This document shows, piece after piece, positions 7,586 through 16,572 of a stretch of 64,000 nucleotides of DNA. The stretch is from contig OY969916.1 in the NCBI GenBank assembly GCA_963704535.1, forward strand, positions 434,001 through 498,000, written 5' to 3'. The notes beneath the pieces were generated by a model that made no database searches, had not been told where the DNA came from, and worked only from the letters and a program-made list of their open reading frames with translations. This DNA comes from G963704535 sp963704535. Its GTDB lineage: Bacteria > Chloroflexota > Chloroflexia > Chloroflexales > Roseiflexaceae. Position 1 is the stretch's first letter. Each line of letters starts with the position of its first letter. The position numbers and the translations under genes were made by a program.

Positions 7586-7895
7586 CTATTGGAGGCGCGT
7601 CGTTTGTCCGGTATATGCTGCTTCCACCTCCACAGTTTCGCGATACCACACCCGCACGATCTGATAGGTTGAGAGCGCACTACCTTGCGAACTCCATTCG
7701 CACTTTCGGACTTGCTTCAGTTTCGTCTGGTAGGCTCGTGAACAGCACGGTTTCGACATTGAGGACGTCAATATGGTTCTGTTCAATCCAGAGATTGACG
7801 CGACTAACAAGCTCGCGCAGATTTTCATAGTCGGTCAGGACGCCAAGCAACCGCTTGCCCTGGCGTCGGGGAATGAAATCGTGAAAGTCAATCAT
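7586..7895 (-). pseudogene. Small conserved hypothetical protein (RVWY C-terminal motif), frameshifted
   Basis: The ATG at 7895 starts MIDFHDFIPRRQGKRLLGVL and continues through NVETVLFTSLPDE, then stops at 7680 after MEFAR. In the next frame the sequence goes on as EWSSQGSAL, then TYQIVRVWYRETVEVE, to a stop at 7586. The two pieces join as one protein of about 102 residues if one base near 7693-7700 is removed. I recognise the layout (FIPRR, then VNVETV, then a Q-I/L-RVWY end) from small uncharacterised bacterial proteins of similar length. The break could be a real mutation or a sequencing error. Function unknown. Confidence 0.6.
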
Positions 7896-7920
7896 TGGAA
7901 GTTCTCCTGCCGTACAATAT

Positions 7921-10182
7921 CTACTCCGGCGCCGCCGCGCACCGCCCCTCCCACGCCCAACGCCCCACCGGCCCGGCCTCGATCAACTGGCTGGCCGGGT
8001 TGACCTGGAGCCGGCCGCGCTGGAAGTACTGCACCATGGCCGGCGCCCCGTTGATCTCCTCGACCAGCAGCGGCGAGATCGGGTCGCCCAGCCGCCAGCT
8101 TCCGTGGACGCCGCGGTAGAACGGTGCGAAGTGGTCGTCGACGGGGTGGCCGCCCTCGATCGTGACGCGCCCGGCGGCGTAGGGCGCCCCCAGGTCGTGG
8201 ACAATGATCATCCGCTTGGCCTTCTCCGGCTCGCTCAACATAGGGAACTTGGGATCTCTGTCGCCAGCGGGGAAGTACTGCAACACGGCCGCCTCGAAGT
8301 ATTGCACGACGCGCCCCTGTGTGGGTGTGCTGCCGGGCACGATGAGCGCCTCGGTCACCGGCAGGCCAAAGCTGCCCTGCCCGCCCAGCAGATCCCAGGC
8401 ACGCCGGAACCAGCCCTTGACATAATGATCGCTGCCTGGGACCAGCAGCGGCGCCTGGTCGCTATCGCTGACGCTCGGCCCGGTGGCGGTCAGCGGCAGG
8501 TCGGTGCTGACGATGCTGGGCAGCGGCGCGGCCCCGTAGGCGCGGAACTCGTCGGCGGCCGGCTTCAGGCTGCCGTCGGCGCGGTACAGGCCGTAGTGCT
8601 CCTCGTGCGTGTCCCAGCGCCGGGTCGGCCCGGCGTCGTAGTCGCGCAGCGTCCAGGCGAACACGCCGGCCACCCGCCCCTGCGCCGCCGCCAGCGTGTC
8701 GCGGTAGACCCGCAGTTGGTGCGCCTCGTTGTAGATGCGCCGTAGGCAGCCGATCTCGCTGGGCCAGCCGAACTCCTCCAGAATGATCGGCTTGGCGGTG
8801 TGCAAACGCAGCAGGTCGAGCTGGTAGCCGACGGCGAACATGTCGTAGATGTGCGCGCTGACCACATCGCTGTAGTCGATCGGCCGCCGCCCGTCAGGGC
8901 CGGGCAGTAGCAGGTTGTCGACATTGGCCATGCCGACGGTGACCAGGTGGTTGGGCGCCAGGCGGTGGACTTCGTCGGCCATGCGGCCCAGCCAGGACAG
9001 CACCTGCCCCGGCTGGCCCTCGCGCCAGGTCAGGTAGTTATCGGGTTCGTTGTGCAGATCCCAGGCGATGATCCGGTCGTCGCCGGCGAAGTTGCCGATC
9101 AGCGTGCGCAGGTAGTTCAGGTGTAGCTCCTCCATCCGGCTGCCGGCGGGCGGGAACTCCTGGTGGAAGTCGAACAGCGTCACGATCAAGCGCAGGTCGA
9201 GGTTGCCGGCGATCTGGGCTAGCTCGCGCATCTGGCCGAGTTGCTCCGCAGTCACCTGGCCCTCGCTGGTGGCGCTGTAGGGCACGAGCACCCGCGCCGT
9301 ATTGATGCCGAGCTGGTCGCGGGCCAGCCGCAGCTCCTGTTCGATCTGCGGGCCTTCCCAATAGTTCCACATCTCCAGCCAGGGACGCCCCTGCGGGTAG
9401 TAGTTCACCCCTTTGAGCTGCACCGGCTGGCCCAGTAGTGTAAGCTGGGAGCCGGAGACCTGGACGAACCCACCCGAGGGGCTAGCTGGTACGGCGGGCT
9501 GGAAGGCCGGAGCTTGCGAGGCGCCGCCGGCATCATTTAGTTCGCGCTCCAGCAGCCCTAGCTGCACCACGTGGGGCGTCCCGGCGTGCTCGGGGTGGTG
9601 CTCGAAGCGCGCCCGCTCGAACCACTGGGTCAGGTAGGGGCGACCGTCGGCGGGGTTGACCTCCGGCGCCGGCTCCGACAGCGGCATGCCGAACAGCGCC
9701 AGCGACTCGGCGAAGCTGGCGCCGGGCCGCCCGTCGAACTCCAGGCCGTGGCTGGACCAGTAGTCCCAGAACTCCGACCCGATCGCGTGGCCGGTCTCGG
9801 GGAAGTAGTGCGCCGCCGCCGGGTCGCCTTTGGGGAAGGTCGTCCAGTCCCGGCCGCGCCGCTCCAGCACCTCGACGCCCAGCCGACCGAGCAGTACGTC
9901 ATACGGCGGCCGGTTCTCAGGGTGCAACTCCAGCCGTTGCCGCTCGAAGCGCTGCATCGTCAGCACGCTGGTGTTGGTCTGGTTCTGATACGGGGCACTG
10001 AGCGGGTAGCCGAAGGCCGGCAGGCCGCCCTGCTGCTCCCAGAACGTCCTGATGCGGTCATCGATGCAGTCGACGATCGCTGGCACCTCTGGGAAGCAGC
10101 GCGGCGCGGCCTGCGCGGCTGACGCCGGGGTCGCCAGCAGGGAGAGCAGCAGTAAGAGGAAGGCAAGCGTCCGTACGCGCAT
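7921..10182 (-). CDS. Secreted GH5-like glycoside hydrolase flanked by LGFP-like modules
   Basis: A 753-residue exported protein. An N-terminal signal peptide of about 25 residues is rich in Leu and ends ASAAQAA. Residues about 27-225 hold two or three modules of the type FWEQQGGLPAFGYPLS and WFERARFEHHPE, which resemble LGFP-like repeats common in Chloroflexota secreted proteins. A TIM-barrel follows from about residue 245 (LKGVNYYPQGRPW). It has the acid/base Glu379 in WDLHNEPDNY and nucleophile Glu470 in ILEEFGWPS, the GH5/clan A pattern. A final module (YVKGWFRRAW, then QYFEAAVLQYFP, with more copies) covers about 590-740. It probably acts on a beta-linked glycan at the cell surface. The ATG at 10182 follows AAAGG. 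Confidence 0.85.
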   Translation of the reverse strand: MRVRTLAFLLLLLSLLATPASAAQAAPRCFPEVPAIVDCIDDRIRTFWEQQGGLPAFGYPLSAPYQNQTNTSVLTMQRFERQRLELHPENRPPYDVLLGRLGVEVLERRGRDWTTFPKGDPAAAHYFPETGHAIGSEFWDYWSSHGLEFDGRPGASFAESLALFGMPLSEPAPEVNPADGRPYLTQWFERARFEHHPEHAGTPHVVQLGLLERELNDAGGASQAPAFQPAVPASPSGGFVQVSGSQLTLLGQPVQLKGVNYYPQGRPWLEMWNYWEGPQIEQELRLARDQLGINTARVLVPYSATSEGQVTAEQLGQMRELAQIAGNLDLRLIVTLFDFHQEFPPAGSRMEELHLNYLRTLIGNFAGDDRIIAWDLHNEPDNYLTWREGQPGQVLSWLGRMADEVHRLAPNHLVTVGMANVDNLLLPGPDGRRPIDYSDVVSAHIYDMFAVGYQLDLLRLHTAKPIILEEFGWPSEIGCLRRIYNEAHQLRVYRDTLAAAQGRVAGVFAWTLRDYDAGPTRRWDTHEEHYGLYRADGSLKPAADEFRAYGAAPLPSIVSTDLPLTATGPSVSDSDQAPLLVPGSDHYVKGWFRRAWDLLGGQGSFGLPVTEALIVPGSTPTQGRVVQYFEAAVLQYFPAGDRDPKFPMLSEPEKAKRMIIVHDLGAPYAAGRVTIEGGHPVDDHFAPFYRGVHGSWRLGDPISPLLVEEINGAPAMVQYFQRGRLQVNPASQLIEAGPVGRWAWEGRCAAAPE

Positions 10183-10350
10183 GGGGGCCTTTCAGGCCAG
10201 CTCCGGTTGATTGCAGAGGTCCTTCGCGTACCTCTTAATCTCGATCAAGCCAGCACCGGAGCCGGGATCACAGGTCTCTAGCGCGTGTGACTGTACCACA
10301 AACGATAAGCTTTCACAAGCGTGCTGGACGCAATGTTACCCAACAGCCGC

Positions 10351-11070
10351 TCAATCGACCTTGAGCGACTCGACCGGCTCGGCGGCCGGCTGCGCGAGGC
10401 GGCCAAGGCGGCGGCGGAACAGGAACAGCAGGTTTGACCAGCCGTCCTTCCAGGTGAACAGCTTGGTCTCGCCGATGCGCTCGTAGTAGTCGATGTGGAC
10501 CTCGCCGAAGCGCAGCGCCGCAGCCTGAAGCGCCTCTATCTTGATCTCCTCCGAGAAGGCCATACCGGGATGCGCGGGGCGGATGCAGTCGAGGCATTGG
10601 CGGCGGAACACCCACATCCCCGACTGCGAGTCGGCGACCCAGCGCAGGTAGAGCGCGCGGAAGGTGTAGGTCAGCACCTTGTTGCCGAGCTGGTTGCGCA
10701 GGCGCATCGCGCGCCGGTTCTGGAGCGGGAAGCGACTGGCCGAGACAAAGTCAAGCTGTTGGTCCAGCAGCATATCGACGATTGGGCCGATCGCGTGCGA
10801 GGGATAGGTGCCGTCGCCATCGACCGTGGCGATGATGTCGCCGGTCGCGACCGGCAGCCCGGCCTGGTAGGCCTGGCCGTAGCCCTTGCGCTGCTCGAAG
10901 ATCACTTTGGCGCCGTGCTCGCGGGCGATCTGCGCGGTATCATCGGTCGAGTTATTGTCGACGACCACGACCTCATCGACATAATCCGGCATGCCGTCGA
11001 GCACATGCCTGAGCCCATGTTCCTCGTTGAAGCAGGGGATGACGACGGATACCTTGTGATGACGATACAT
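10351..11070 (-). CDS. Family 2 glycosyltransferase (DPM1/polyprenyl-phosphate sugar synthase-like)
   Basis: A 239-residue soluble GT-A enzyme. Motifs in order: VSVVIPCFNEE at the N-terminus, VVVVDNNSTDDT, GYGQAYQAGL, the metal-binding DGDGTYP, and FSEEIKIEALQ. The set matches dolichyl/undecaprenyl-phosphate mannose or glucose synthases, which make lipid-linked sugars used by GT-C enzymes such as those encoded on both sides. That is a sensible biochemical partnership, though it is inferred. Two starts are possible: GTG at 11076 or ATG at 11070; the ATG has AGGG five bases upstream. There are no C-terminal membrane helices, so it is the short, soluble form. Confidence 0.88.
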   Translation of the reverse strand: MYRHHKVSVVIPCFNEEHGLRHVLDGMPDYVDEVVVVDNNSTDDTAQIAREHGAKVIFEQRKGYGQAYQAGLPVATGDIIATVDGDGTYPSHAIGPIVDMLLDQQLDFVSASRFPLQNRRAMRLRNQLGNKVLTYTFRALYLRWVADSQSGMWVFRRQCLDCIRPAHPGMAFSEEIKIEALQAAALRFGEVHIDYYERIGETKLFTWKDGWSNLLFLFRRRLGRLAQPAAEPVESLKVD

Positions 11071-11130
11071 AACCACCCTACTTTGATTTACGATTGACGA
11101 TTTACCGACCGCCGACCACCGACCACCGGA

Positions 11131-11488
11131 CAGGTTTTTGGTTCTTCGTGGTTCGGTGGGGGGCGAACACGAGGTTCGCCCTTACGTGCTCTGGCTCGGT
11201 GCTTGGTGCTTGGTTCTTCCACTGGGCAGCCACGGGGGGCCTGCCCTACAGAGTTCTTGGTTCTTCGTGGTTCGGTGGGGGGCGAACACGAGGTTCGCCC
11301 TTACGTGCTCTGGCTCGGTGCTTGGTGCTTGGTTCTTCCACTGGGCGGCCACGGAGGGCCTGCCCTACAGAGTTCTTGGTTCTTCGTGGTTCGGTGGGGG
11401 GCGAATACAAGGTTCGCCCTTACGTGCTCTGACTCGGTGCTTGGTGCTTGGTTCTTCCACTGGGCGGCCACGGAGGGCCTGCCCTACA
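11131..11488. repeat. Three tandem copies of a 119-bp repeat (family E)
   Basis: GTTCTTCGTGGTTCGGTGGG recurs at 11141, 11260 and 11379, giving an exact 119-bp period. Each unit includes ACGAGGTTCGCCCTTACGTG and GGCCACGGAGGGCCTGCCC. Shorter relatives lie at 30776-30870, 35672-35735 and 46138-46202. The unit is open in several frames, but codon content does not suggest a gene. Confidence 0.92.
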
Positions 11489-13700
11489 AGGTTGTGGTTC
11501 TTGGTTCCTGGTTCTTTGTTCTTGGTTCTTGGTTCTTGGTTCTTGGTTCTTCCGCCGCTTCCGCTGTTCCGCTCCTTCCTCGTTCAAACGCCGCGATCAC
11601 GCCGTGTAGCCCGGCGCCGGCGGCCAGCAGCGCCGGCAGGCCGATCAGCGCCAGGAGCAGCGCGACGGATGGAGCAGGCAGGCCGGCGACGAGCACATAC
11701 CAGAGCCAGACATCAAACAGGTGATGGAGGGGCGTATCCTGGTACCACAGCCAGAGCGCGCGGCGGGTCTTGCCGGGCTGTGGGATTGGTAGCGCCTCGC
11801 GCAGCGCCAGCGGCTGCTGGCCCTGGCGCAGCTCCAGGCTCTGGATATACAGTCCCAGGTCCTCGTTGCGTGGGTTGTCGGTGGTTGCCAGCGTTGGGTT
11901 CCAGGTATCGCTGTGCAGGCTGAGTGTGGCGCCGCGCCGCGCTTGCTCCGGCGTGAGCTGAAAGCGCAGCTCCCACATGATCTGCTGGCCGGTCAGGTCG
12001 GTGCGCTGGACCCCGTCGAATGGCTGGCCGTCGAGCAGCAGCGTGAAGTTCGCGCGCGGCAGCGGCCAGGGGCGATGGTCCCCGACTACCAGCGTCCCCT
12101 CGATCGGGCCAGCGGCATCGGGGTACAGTTGGACGCGCCCGTCGGCGTAGCTCCAGCGTGGCAGCACCTCGCCTTTGCTGCGGTCGCCCTCGGAGTAGGA
12201 GAAGCCATCGCGCAGAACCGCACTGCGGGCGGGCGGGGCGACCCGCGACCACCACTCGGCCGCCCGCTGGCCCCAGATTCGGGCATGCGCGGCGATCGGC
12301 GAGGCGGCGGGGACGAAGTAGCGATCGTGCTCGCTGCTGAGTTGAATGTAGGTGTCGAAATTCACCAGCACCGGCATAAGCTGGACGGCGAAGCTGGCTG
12401 CGACCAGCCCGCCGGCCAGCACCCGCGCTCCCCGGCTCCACCAGCGCCCGCGTGTCGCGCCGGGGGCCAACGCCGCCAGCAGGCCGGCGACCGGCAGGTA
12501 CAGAAACGGCACGACAAAGACCAAGTAGCGCGGCCCCCAGCTTCCATCGCCGTGCCAGTAGGGCAGGCGGCTGTAGAAGGCCATGTGGGCCAGCAGCAGC
12601 GCCAGCGCCAGCAGCGCCTCGCGCCACTGCTGCCGGAGACGCAGTCCCAGCCCGATCAGGCCCAGCGCCACAGTCGGGGATACGATCAGCAGCCCCTTGC
12701 CGGTGCTGAGAGTCAGCCCATACAGCCCTTCCTGCCAGGGCTCGGTCATCCACTGCGCCGGGCTCACGCCGCCGTAGCCGACCTTGAGCGGCCCGCCGAA
12801 CAGCAGGGTGTTGTAGAGCAGCAGCGCGCCGAGCGGCAGCGCGGCCCCCAGCAGCCCAAACGCGATGGGTCCGAACAGCGCCCGCGAACCAGAAATTGAG
12901 AATTGAGAATTGAGAATTGAGAATTGAGAAAACTGTTGCGTGTTGCGCGGTCTATCATCTCTTTGTTCTTTGTCGGGTACCCTCTGGGTGGTTCTTTGTT
13001 CTGGTTCTCGGTGGTCGGTGAGCGGCACCAGGATAGCATAAAGCGCGATCAGCGGCAGCGCGAGGGCGGTCTGGAACTTGGTTGCCAGCGCGCAGGCGGC
13101 GGCCGCCCCGGCGATCGTCCACCAGCGCGGCGTGGCGCGGCGCATGGCGTAGGCGCACAGGACCAGGAACAGCGTGGCCAGCGGCTCGGCGAAGAACGTG
13201 CGGCTGTAGGGCCAGGCCAGGCTGGTGAGGCCGTACAGTAGCCCGACCGTCAGCGCGACCCGTATGCCGTAGCCGATCGCGCGCGCCCAGGCGTATAGCA
13301 GCAGCCCGGTCGCGGCTGTGACCAGGGCGGGTAGCAGCAGCACACTCAGCCGCACTACGAACCCGGCGTAGCGTGGTGGCGCGACCCCGGCGAGGGCATG
13401 ACCAGCGAGGATGAAAGGGACCACCGTGACTGACTGAGCCGGACCATAGCGGCTGTAGGTGCGCCCGTCAACGCCGCCGGAGACGTTCATCAGTTCGTCG
13501 CGCGGGATGGCGAAGGAGCCGGCGGAGACAATCTGCTCGCCGACCGCCAGCATGGTCTCCTCGTCGGAGGAGTAGGTGTGGCCGCTCATCGTCAGGACGT
13601 ACCAGCCCAGCAGGAGCAGGAACAGCGCCACGCCGGGGCCGGGCGCCCGGAGCCGGCGCGCTGACACCACGGGACGCGGGGGTGTGTGCTGCTGCTTCAT
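11484..13700 (-). CDS. GT-C (GT39-like) membrane glycosyltransferase with C-terminal beta domain
   Basis: A 738-residue polytopic membrane protein. The first loop after helix 1 carries HTYSSDEETML, the acidic motif expected of a GT-C catalytic site. About ten more hydrophobic helices follow to about residue 460, then a soluble beta-rich domain (GFSYSEGDRSKGEVLP onward). About residues 229-269 are encoded by heptamer-derived DNA (KEQR, then SQFSILN periods) and the C-terminal 24 residues (EEPRTKNQ periods) are also repeat-derived, so the true C-terminus may once have been elsewhere. The ATG at 13700 is used. It neighbours a GT2 enzyme that could supply its lipid-linked sugar. The exact acceptor is unknown. 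Confidence 0.82.
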   Translation of the reverse strand: MKQQHTPPRPVVSARRLRAPGPGVALFLLLLGWYVLTMSGHTYSSDEETMLAVGEQIVSAGSFAIPRDELMNVSGGVDGRTYSRYGPAQSVTVVPFILAGHALAGVAPPRYAGFVVRLSVLLLPALVTAATGLLLYAWARAIGYGIRVALTVGLLYGLTSLAWPYSRTFFAEPLATLFLVLCAYAMRRATPRWWTIAGAAAACALATKFQTALALPLIALYAILVPLTDHREPEQRTTQRVPDKEQRDDRPRNTQQFSQFSILNSQFSISGSRALFGPIAFGLLGAALPLGALLLYNTLLFGGPLKVGYGGVSPAQWMTEPWQEGLYGLTLSTGKGLLIVSPTVALGLIGLGLRLRQQWREALLALALLLAHMAFYSRLPYWHGDGSWGPRYLVFVVPFLYLPVAGLLAALAPGATRGRWWSRGARVLAGGLVAASFAVQLMPVLVNFDTYIQLSSEHDRYFVPAASPIAAHARIWGQRAAEWWSRVAPPARSAVLRDGFSYSEGDRSKGEVLPRWSYADGRVQLYPDAAGPIEGTLVVGDHRPWPLPRANFTLLLDGQPFDGVQRTDLTGQQIMWELRFQLTPEQARRGATLSLHSDTWNPTLATTDNPRNEDLGLYIQSLELRQGQQPLALREALPIPQPGKTRRALWLWYQDTPLHHLFDVWLWYVLVAGLPAPSVALLLALIGLPALLAAGAGLHGVIAAFERGRSGTAEAAEEPRTKNQEPRTKNQEPRTTTL
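11490..11551. repeat. CTTGGTT heptamer array at the 3-prime end of a CDS
   Basis: About eight TTCTTGG/CTTGGTT units with minor variants. On the minus strand they encode the NQEPRTK periods that form the C-terminus of the glycosyltransferase at 11484-13700, and they abut the 119-bp repeats. Confidence 0.92.
12893..13016. repeat. GAATTGA heptamer array plus mixed heptamers inside a CDS
   Basis: Five GAATTGA units (12893-12929), then GTTGCGT and TTCTTTG-type remnants to about 13016. They are read in frame on the minus strand (SQFSILN periods) inside the glycosyltransferase at 11484-13700. Confidence 0.88.
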
Positions 13701-13729
13701 TGGAGCCTGCTGGTATCGTCTGCGTACGA

Positions 13730-13821
13730 TATAGCGTTCCTAAATGAGTTATAAAAGGGGGTGTGGGGGAAGCCCCCACAAAAACCCCTTCCCACTTTAC
13801 AACCCTGATAGGAATGCTATA
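13730..13821. repeat. MITE-like element, family D, copy 2
   Basis: A 92-bp element almost identical to 7300-7392, with the same terminal inverted repeats and the central GTGTGGGGGAAGCCCCCAC hairpin. It sits between two glycosyltransferase genes. Confidence 0.85.
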
Positions 13822-13868
13822 GCTTGTAATAAAGACGGGGTTCAGGGGTGCGATTATAACATAAGTTG

Positions 13869-15866
13869 TTACGTAATCGTCAGTGTCGTCAGTGTGCTGG
13901 GCTGGTCGGCGCCCTCGGTCGGTAGGCGCTCGCCGGTCGCCGCGTCGTACAGGCCAATGTCGAGTCGGTACTCGCCGGGGGGCAGCGCCGGGAGCGGGAA
14001 GTCGGCCCGCTCGACGACCAACTCGCCCGGCTGCCAGTGCGAGGTCGGGTAGTCGCCGTAGCGCAGCGGCAGGTCGCGCTGGGTCACGTGTTCGCCGCGC
14101 GCATCGATGACATGGATGAACAGCGTATAGTCGCGGTCCATTACCGCCAGGGCGCGCCAGTACAGGTTGATCTGCAATGGCTGGCCCGGCTGAAGCTCGC
14201 GCGTATCGGCCCCGTCGAGCGACGTGATCCGCGAGCGCGGCTCGCCGGGCTGGATCTCGTAGCCCAGCAGCAGCGCCTGCTCCCCGAAGCGCATCTCGCG
14301 GCGCACAAACGGCATGGCCTCCGGGTGCGCCTCCAGGTCCAGGATCGCCCCGCTGGGGCCGGGCTGGATGCCCAGCCGGCGGCGCGGGAACTCGACCACG
14401 ACCTGCGCCGCGCTCCGCAGGCGCTCGTAGGCGGCGCGGTCCTCCGGCGTCCGCAGGTCGTCGTTCGCCACCAGGTAGCGGAAGCCATTGGCGCGGTACC
14501 ACTCAAGCGAGCGGTCGGTGATTCGCTCGACCGGGAAGACGACGGTGTCGCCGCCGAACAGCGTCTCGGGGATCTCGGCTGCCGCCCGCATCCCACGCGG
14601 CAGCTCGCGCACAATCTCGGCGGCGACCACCATTGTGTATGGGCGGCTCCAATACTGGAGCTGCCAGCCGGTCCGCTCGATCTGCGGGGCCAGCAGCGCG
14701 ATCGCCAGCAGCGCCAGGGCCCCGCGGCGCTGCTGCGGCCGCCGGATGGTGTCGGCCAGCGCGACGGTGCCGGCGGCTGCCAGCAGGAGCAGCGGCGGGA
14801 AGATCGGCAGGAGGTTGCGCGTGAAGTTGACCGCGTAGGACAGCAGCAGTAGCATCTCGGCCACGATCACGGTCAGCAGCAGCGTGGTTTGCTGCGGAAA
14901 GCGGCGCGCCATCAGCGGCAGCCCGGCCAGCGCCAGGACGCATCCGGTCGCGAACAGGCCCTGCTCCCACAGGAACCGGCTGTACTCCCCGAACTGCCAG
15001 CGCCCAATGAAGTCGCCATGGCTGCCGCTGGCGTAGTGGGTCGCGTTGAAGCGCAGGCCATCGGCGAAGCTTGCCCAGTCGAGCAGCGCGTAGGGTGTGG
15101 TGGCCAGGAACGCCAGCAGCGACAGCCCGCCCCCTACCACGAGTCGCACCAGCGGCCAGCCCAGGCTCGCCCAGCGCCAGTACAGCATATGCGCCAACAC
15201 CAGCGTCAGCGCCACGACGCCAGCGTTGTACTTCATGCCGGCGGCCAGCCCGGCCGCCACCCCCGCCAGCGCATAGCCGCGCCACCCACCTGTCGTCGCG
15301 ACCGACCAAGCGCCGAGCAGCGAGAGGATCACCCAGACGCCGGTCGGCGCGTCGGTGGTCACGTAGTGGCTGTGGGTCACATGGAACGTCGCGACCATCA
15401 GCGCCAGCGCCCCAAGGACGGCGACGCGCAGATCGAACATTCGCCGGCCGAGCGCGAATAGTGCCGGGACTGCGGCGGCCCCCAGGATCGCCGTCACCGC
15501 GCGCGTCCAGATGTACAGGTCCGGCACGCTGGTGAAGCCGTTATTCTTGATCGGAATGTCCTGGATCGAGGCATACAGCCCCTGGTTGATGCCCCACCAG
15601 GCGTGCAGCCGGATCGCCGCGACCAGCAGGTAGTAGAAGAACGACGGGTACAGGAATCGGTGCGGGTTCATATCGCCGTCGCGCGCCATGCGCACGGCCA
15701 CCTCCAGCAGCGCCGGCTCATCGACGTGCTCGACGTACGGCAGGCCCCAGCCCAGCGCCCACACCCGCAGCGCCAGCGCGCCAAGGAACAGCAGCGCCGG
15801 CAACAGCAGCCGATCGAGCCACCAGGGATGGGTATCGAACATTCGCCGCATAGACGTAGATGACAT
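13869..15866 (-). CDS. GT-C (GT39-like) membrane glycosyltransferase
   Basis: A 665-residue polytopic protein. The N-terminal helix is followed by WGLPYVEHVDEPALLE, the acidic loop motif of this group, then FLYPSFFYY. Around ten membrane helices run to about residue 400. The last 260 residues form a soluble part with two beta segments, one reading LQINLYWRAL, the other PPGEYRLDIGLYD. It is closely related to the protein at 16573-18660 (same DEP motif and same C-terminal YPTSHWQPGELV pattern) and carries no heptamer insertion. The ATG at 15866 is chosen, with GGATGAGAAA upstream. Predicted role: transfer of a sugar from a polyprenyl donor outside the membrane. Confidence 0.85.
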   Translation of the reverse strand: MSSTSMRRMFDTHPWWLDRLLLPALLFLGALALRVWALGWGLPYVEHVDEPALLEVAVRMARDGDMNPHRFLYPSFFYYLLVAAIRLHAWWGINQGLYASIQDIPIKNNGFTSVPDLYIWTRAVTAILGAAAVPALFALGRRMFDLRVAVLGALALMVATFHVTHSHYVTTDAPTGVWVILSLLGAWSVATTGGWRGYALAGVAAGLAAGMKYNAGVVALTLVLAHMLYWRWASLGWPLVRLVVGGGLSLLAFLATTPYALLDWASFADGLRFNATHYASGSHGDFIGRWQFGEYSRFLWEQGLFATGCVLALAGLPLMARRFPQQTTLLLTVIVAEMLLLLSYAVNFTRNLLPIFPPLLLLAAAGTVALADTIRRPQQRRGALALLAIALLAPQIERTGWQLQYWSRPYTMVVAAEIVRELPRGMRAAAEIPETLFGGDTVVFPVERITDRSLEWYRANGFRYLVANDDLRTPEDRAAYERLRSAAQVVVEFPRRRLGIQPGPSGAILDLEAHPEAMPFVRREMRFGEQALLLGYEIQPGEPRSRITSLDGADTRELQPGQPLQINLYWRALAVMDRDYTLFIHVIDARGEHVTQRDLPLRYGDYPTSHWQPGELVVERADFPLPALPPGEYRLDIGLYDAATGERLPTEGADQPSTLTTLTIT

Positions 15867-15887
15867 TTTCTCATCCGGCGGACCCGA

Positions 15888-15981
15888 AACGTGAAGCGTG
15901 AAACGTGAACAACGCCCCGATCACGTTTTACGTTTCACGTTTCACGGAGCTGGGATGTTTTGTATTTTTCGAGTCCCTAAC
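15888..15981. repeat. Inverted heptamer arrays (GTGAAAC) ending in a shared tail
   Basis: ACGTGAAGCGTGAAACGTGA faces TCACGTTTTACGTTTCACG, followed by GGGATGTTTTGTATTTTTCGAGTCCCT. The same arrangement, including the GAGTCCCT tail, recurs at 33147-33240, so the array and tail form one dispersed unit. Confidence 0.85.
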
Positions 15982-16471
15982 CTGCTACCTGGCGTCGAAA
16001 CTCGGTCAAGCCGCCGATATGCTCGCCGTAGTGGGCGTAGGTCGCGTACTTGGCCCACCAGCCGATCTGCTGCCGTCCGTAGACGTTGAGCAGCCGGTCT
16101 TCCGGCACGTCTTCGAGTAGCGCCAGGAGATCATCGCGTGCCGCGCTCAGGCGCCGGCGGGTGGCGTCGAGGGGCCGATCGTGATCCTCGGCGTGACGCA
16201 TGGCGTTGAACTTGTCGGTGTTCGGGCCGAGGCGCCCCCAGCGGCCCTCCAGCAGATCGCGAATCACCCGTAGAGCCGCCGCTTGCCAGGCCGCGACGTG
16301 GTTCATCACGTCCTTGATGCTCCACTCGGCGCCGCACGCGCCCGGCCGGAGTAGCGCATCGTCGGGCAGCCCTTCCCATGTCGCGTTCAACTCCGCCCAC
16401 GCGGCCCGCTCCCGCTCGAAAAACGCGGCCCGTGTCGCCGGGTGATCTTCAGATGGGCGGCGCGGCGGCAT
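15977..16471 (-). CDS. DinB/maleylpyruvate-isomerase-like four-helix-bundle protein
   Basis: A 164-residue protein that looks like the DinB-like superfamily: a four-helix bundle with a metal site built from His residues, here candidates in MNHVAAWQ, RHAEDHD and YAHYGEHIG. The N-terminal pattern FERERAAWAELNATWEGLP, then EWSIKDVMNHVAAWQ, is standard for this fold. Such proteins act as thiol-dependent transferases or detoxification enzymes, but the substrate here is unknown. The open frame extends 33 codons upstream into repeat family A; the ATG at 16471 has AAAGGAA at good spacing and is preferred. It lies between two GT-C genes without an evident functional link. Confidence 0.82.
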   Translation of the reverse strand: MPPRRPSEDHPATRAAFFERERAAWAELNATWEGLPDDALLRPGACGAEWSIKDVMNHVAAWQAAALRVIRDLLEGRWGRLGPNTDKFNAMRHAEDHDRPLDATRRRLSAARDDLLALLEDVPEDRLLNVYGRQQIGWWAKYATYAHYGEHIGGLTEFRRQVAG

Positions 16472-16510
16472 ATGGTTCCTTTCTCGTTCCGCTTCCGGCC
16501 GGCTGTCGTT

Positions 16511-16571
16511 TGTGGTCTGTGGTGGAAAGGGATTCTTGAGGGGCGGCCCCCTCAAACTCCCTCTTCTCAAA
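16511..16571. repeat. Dispersed hairpin element, family A
   Basis: Reads GGTGGAAAGGGATTCTTGAG, then GGGCGGCCCCCTCAAACTCC, in inverted orientation relative to 5431-5522. Confidence 0.8.
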
Positions 16572-16572
16572 G

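Noticed and set aside
11131..11488. Protein-coding frames of up to 260 codons through the 119-bp repeats
   Set aside because: They are open only because the repeat lacks stops; the peptide (WFFVVRWGANTRFALT type) is the repeat translated and matches no family.
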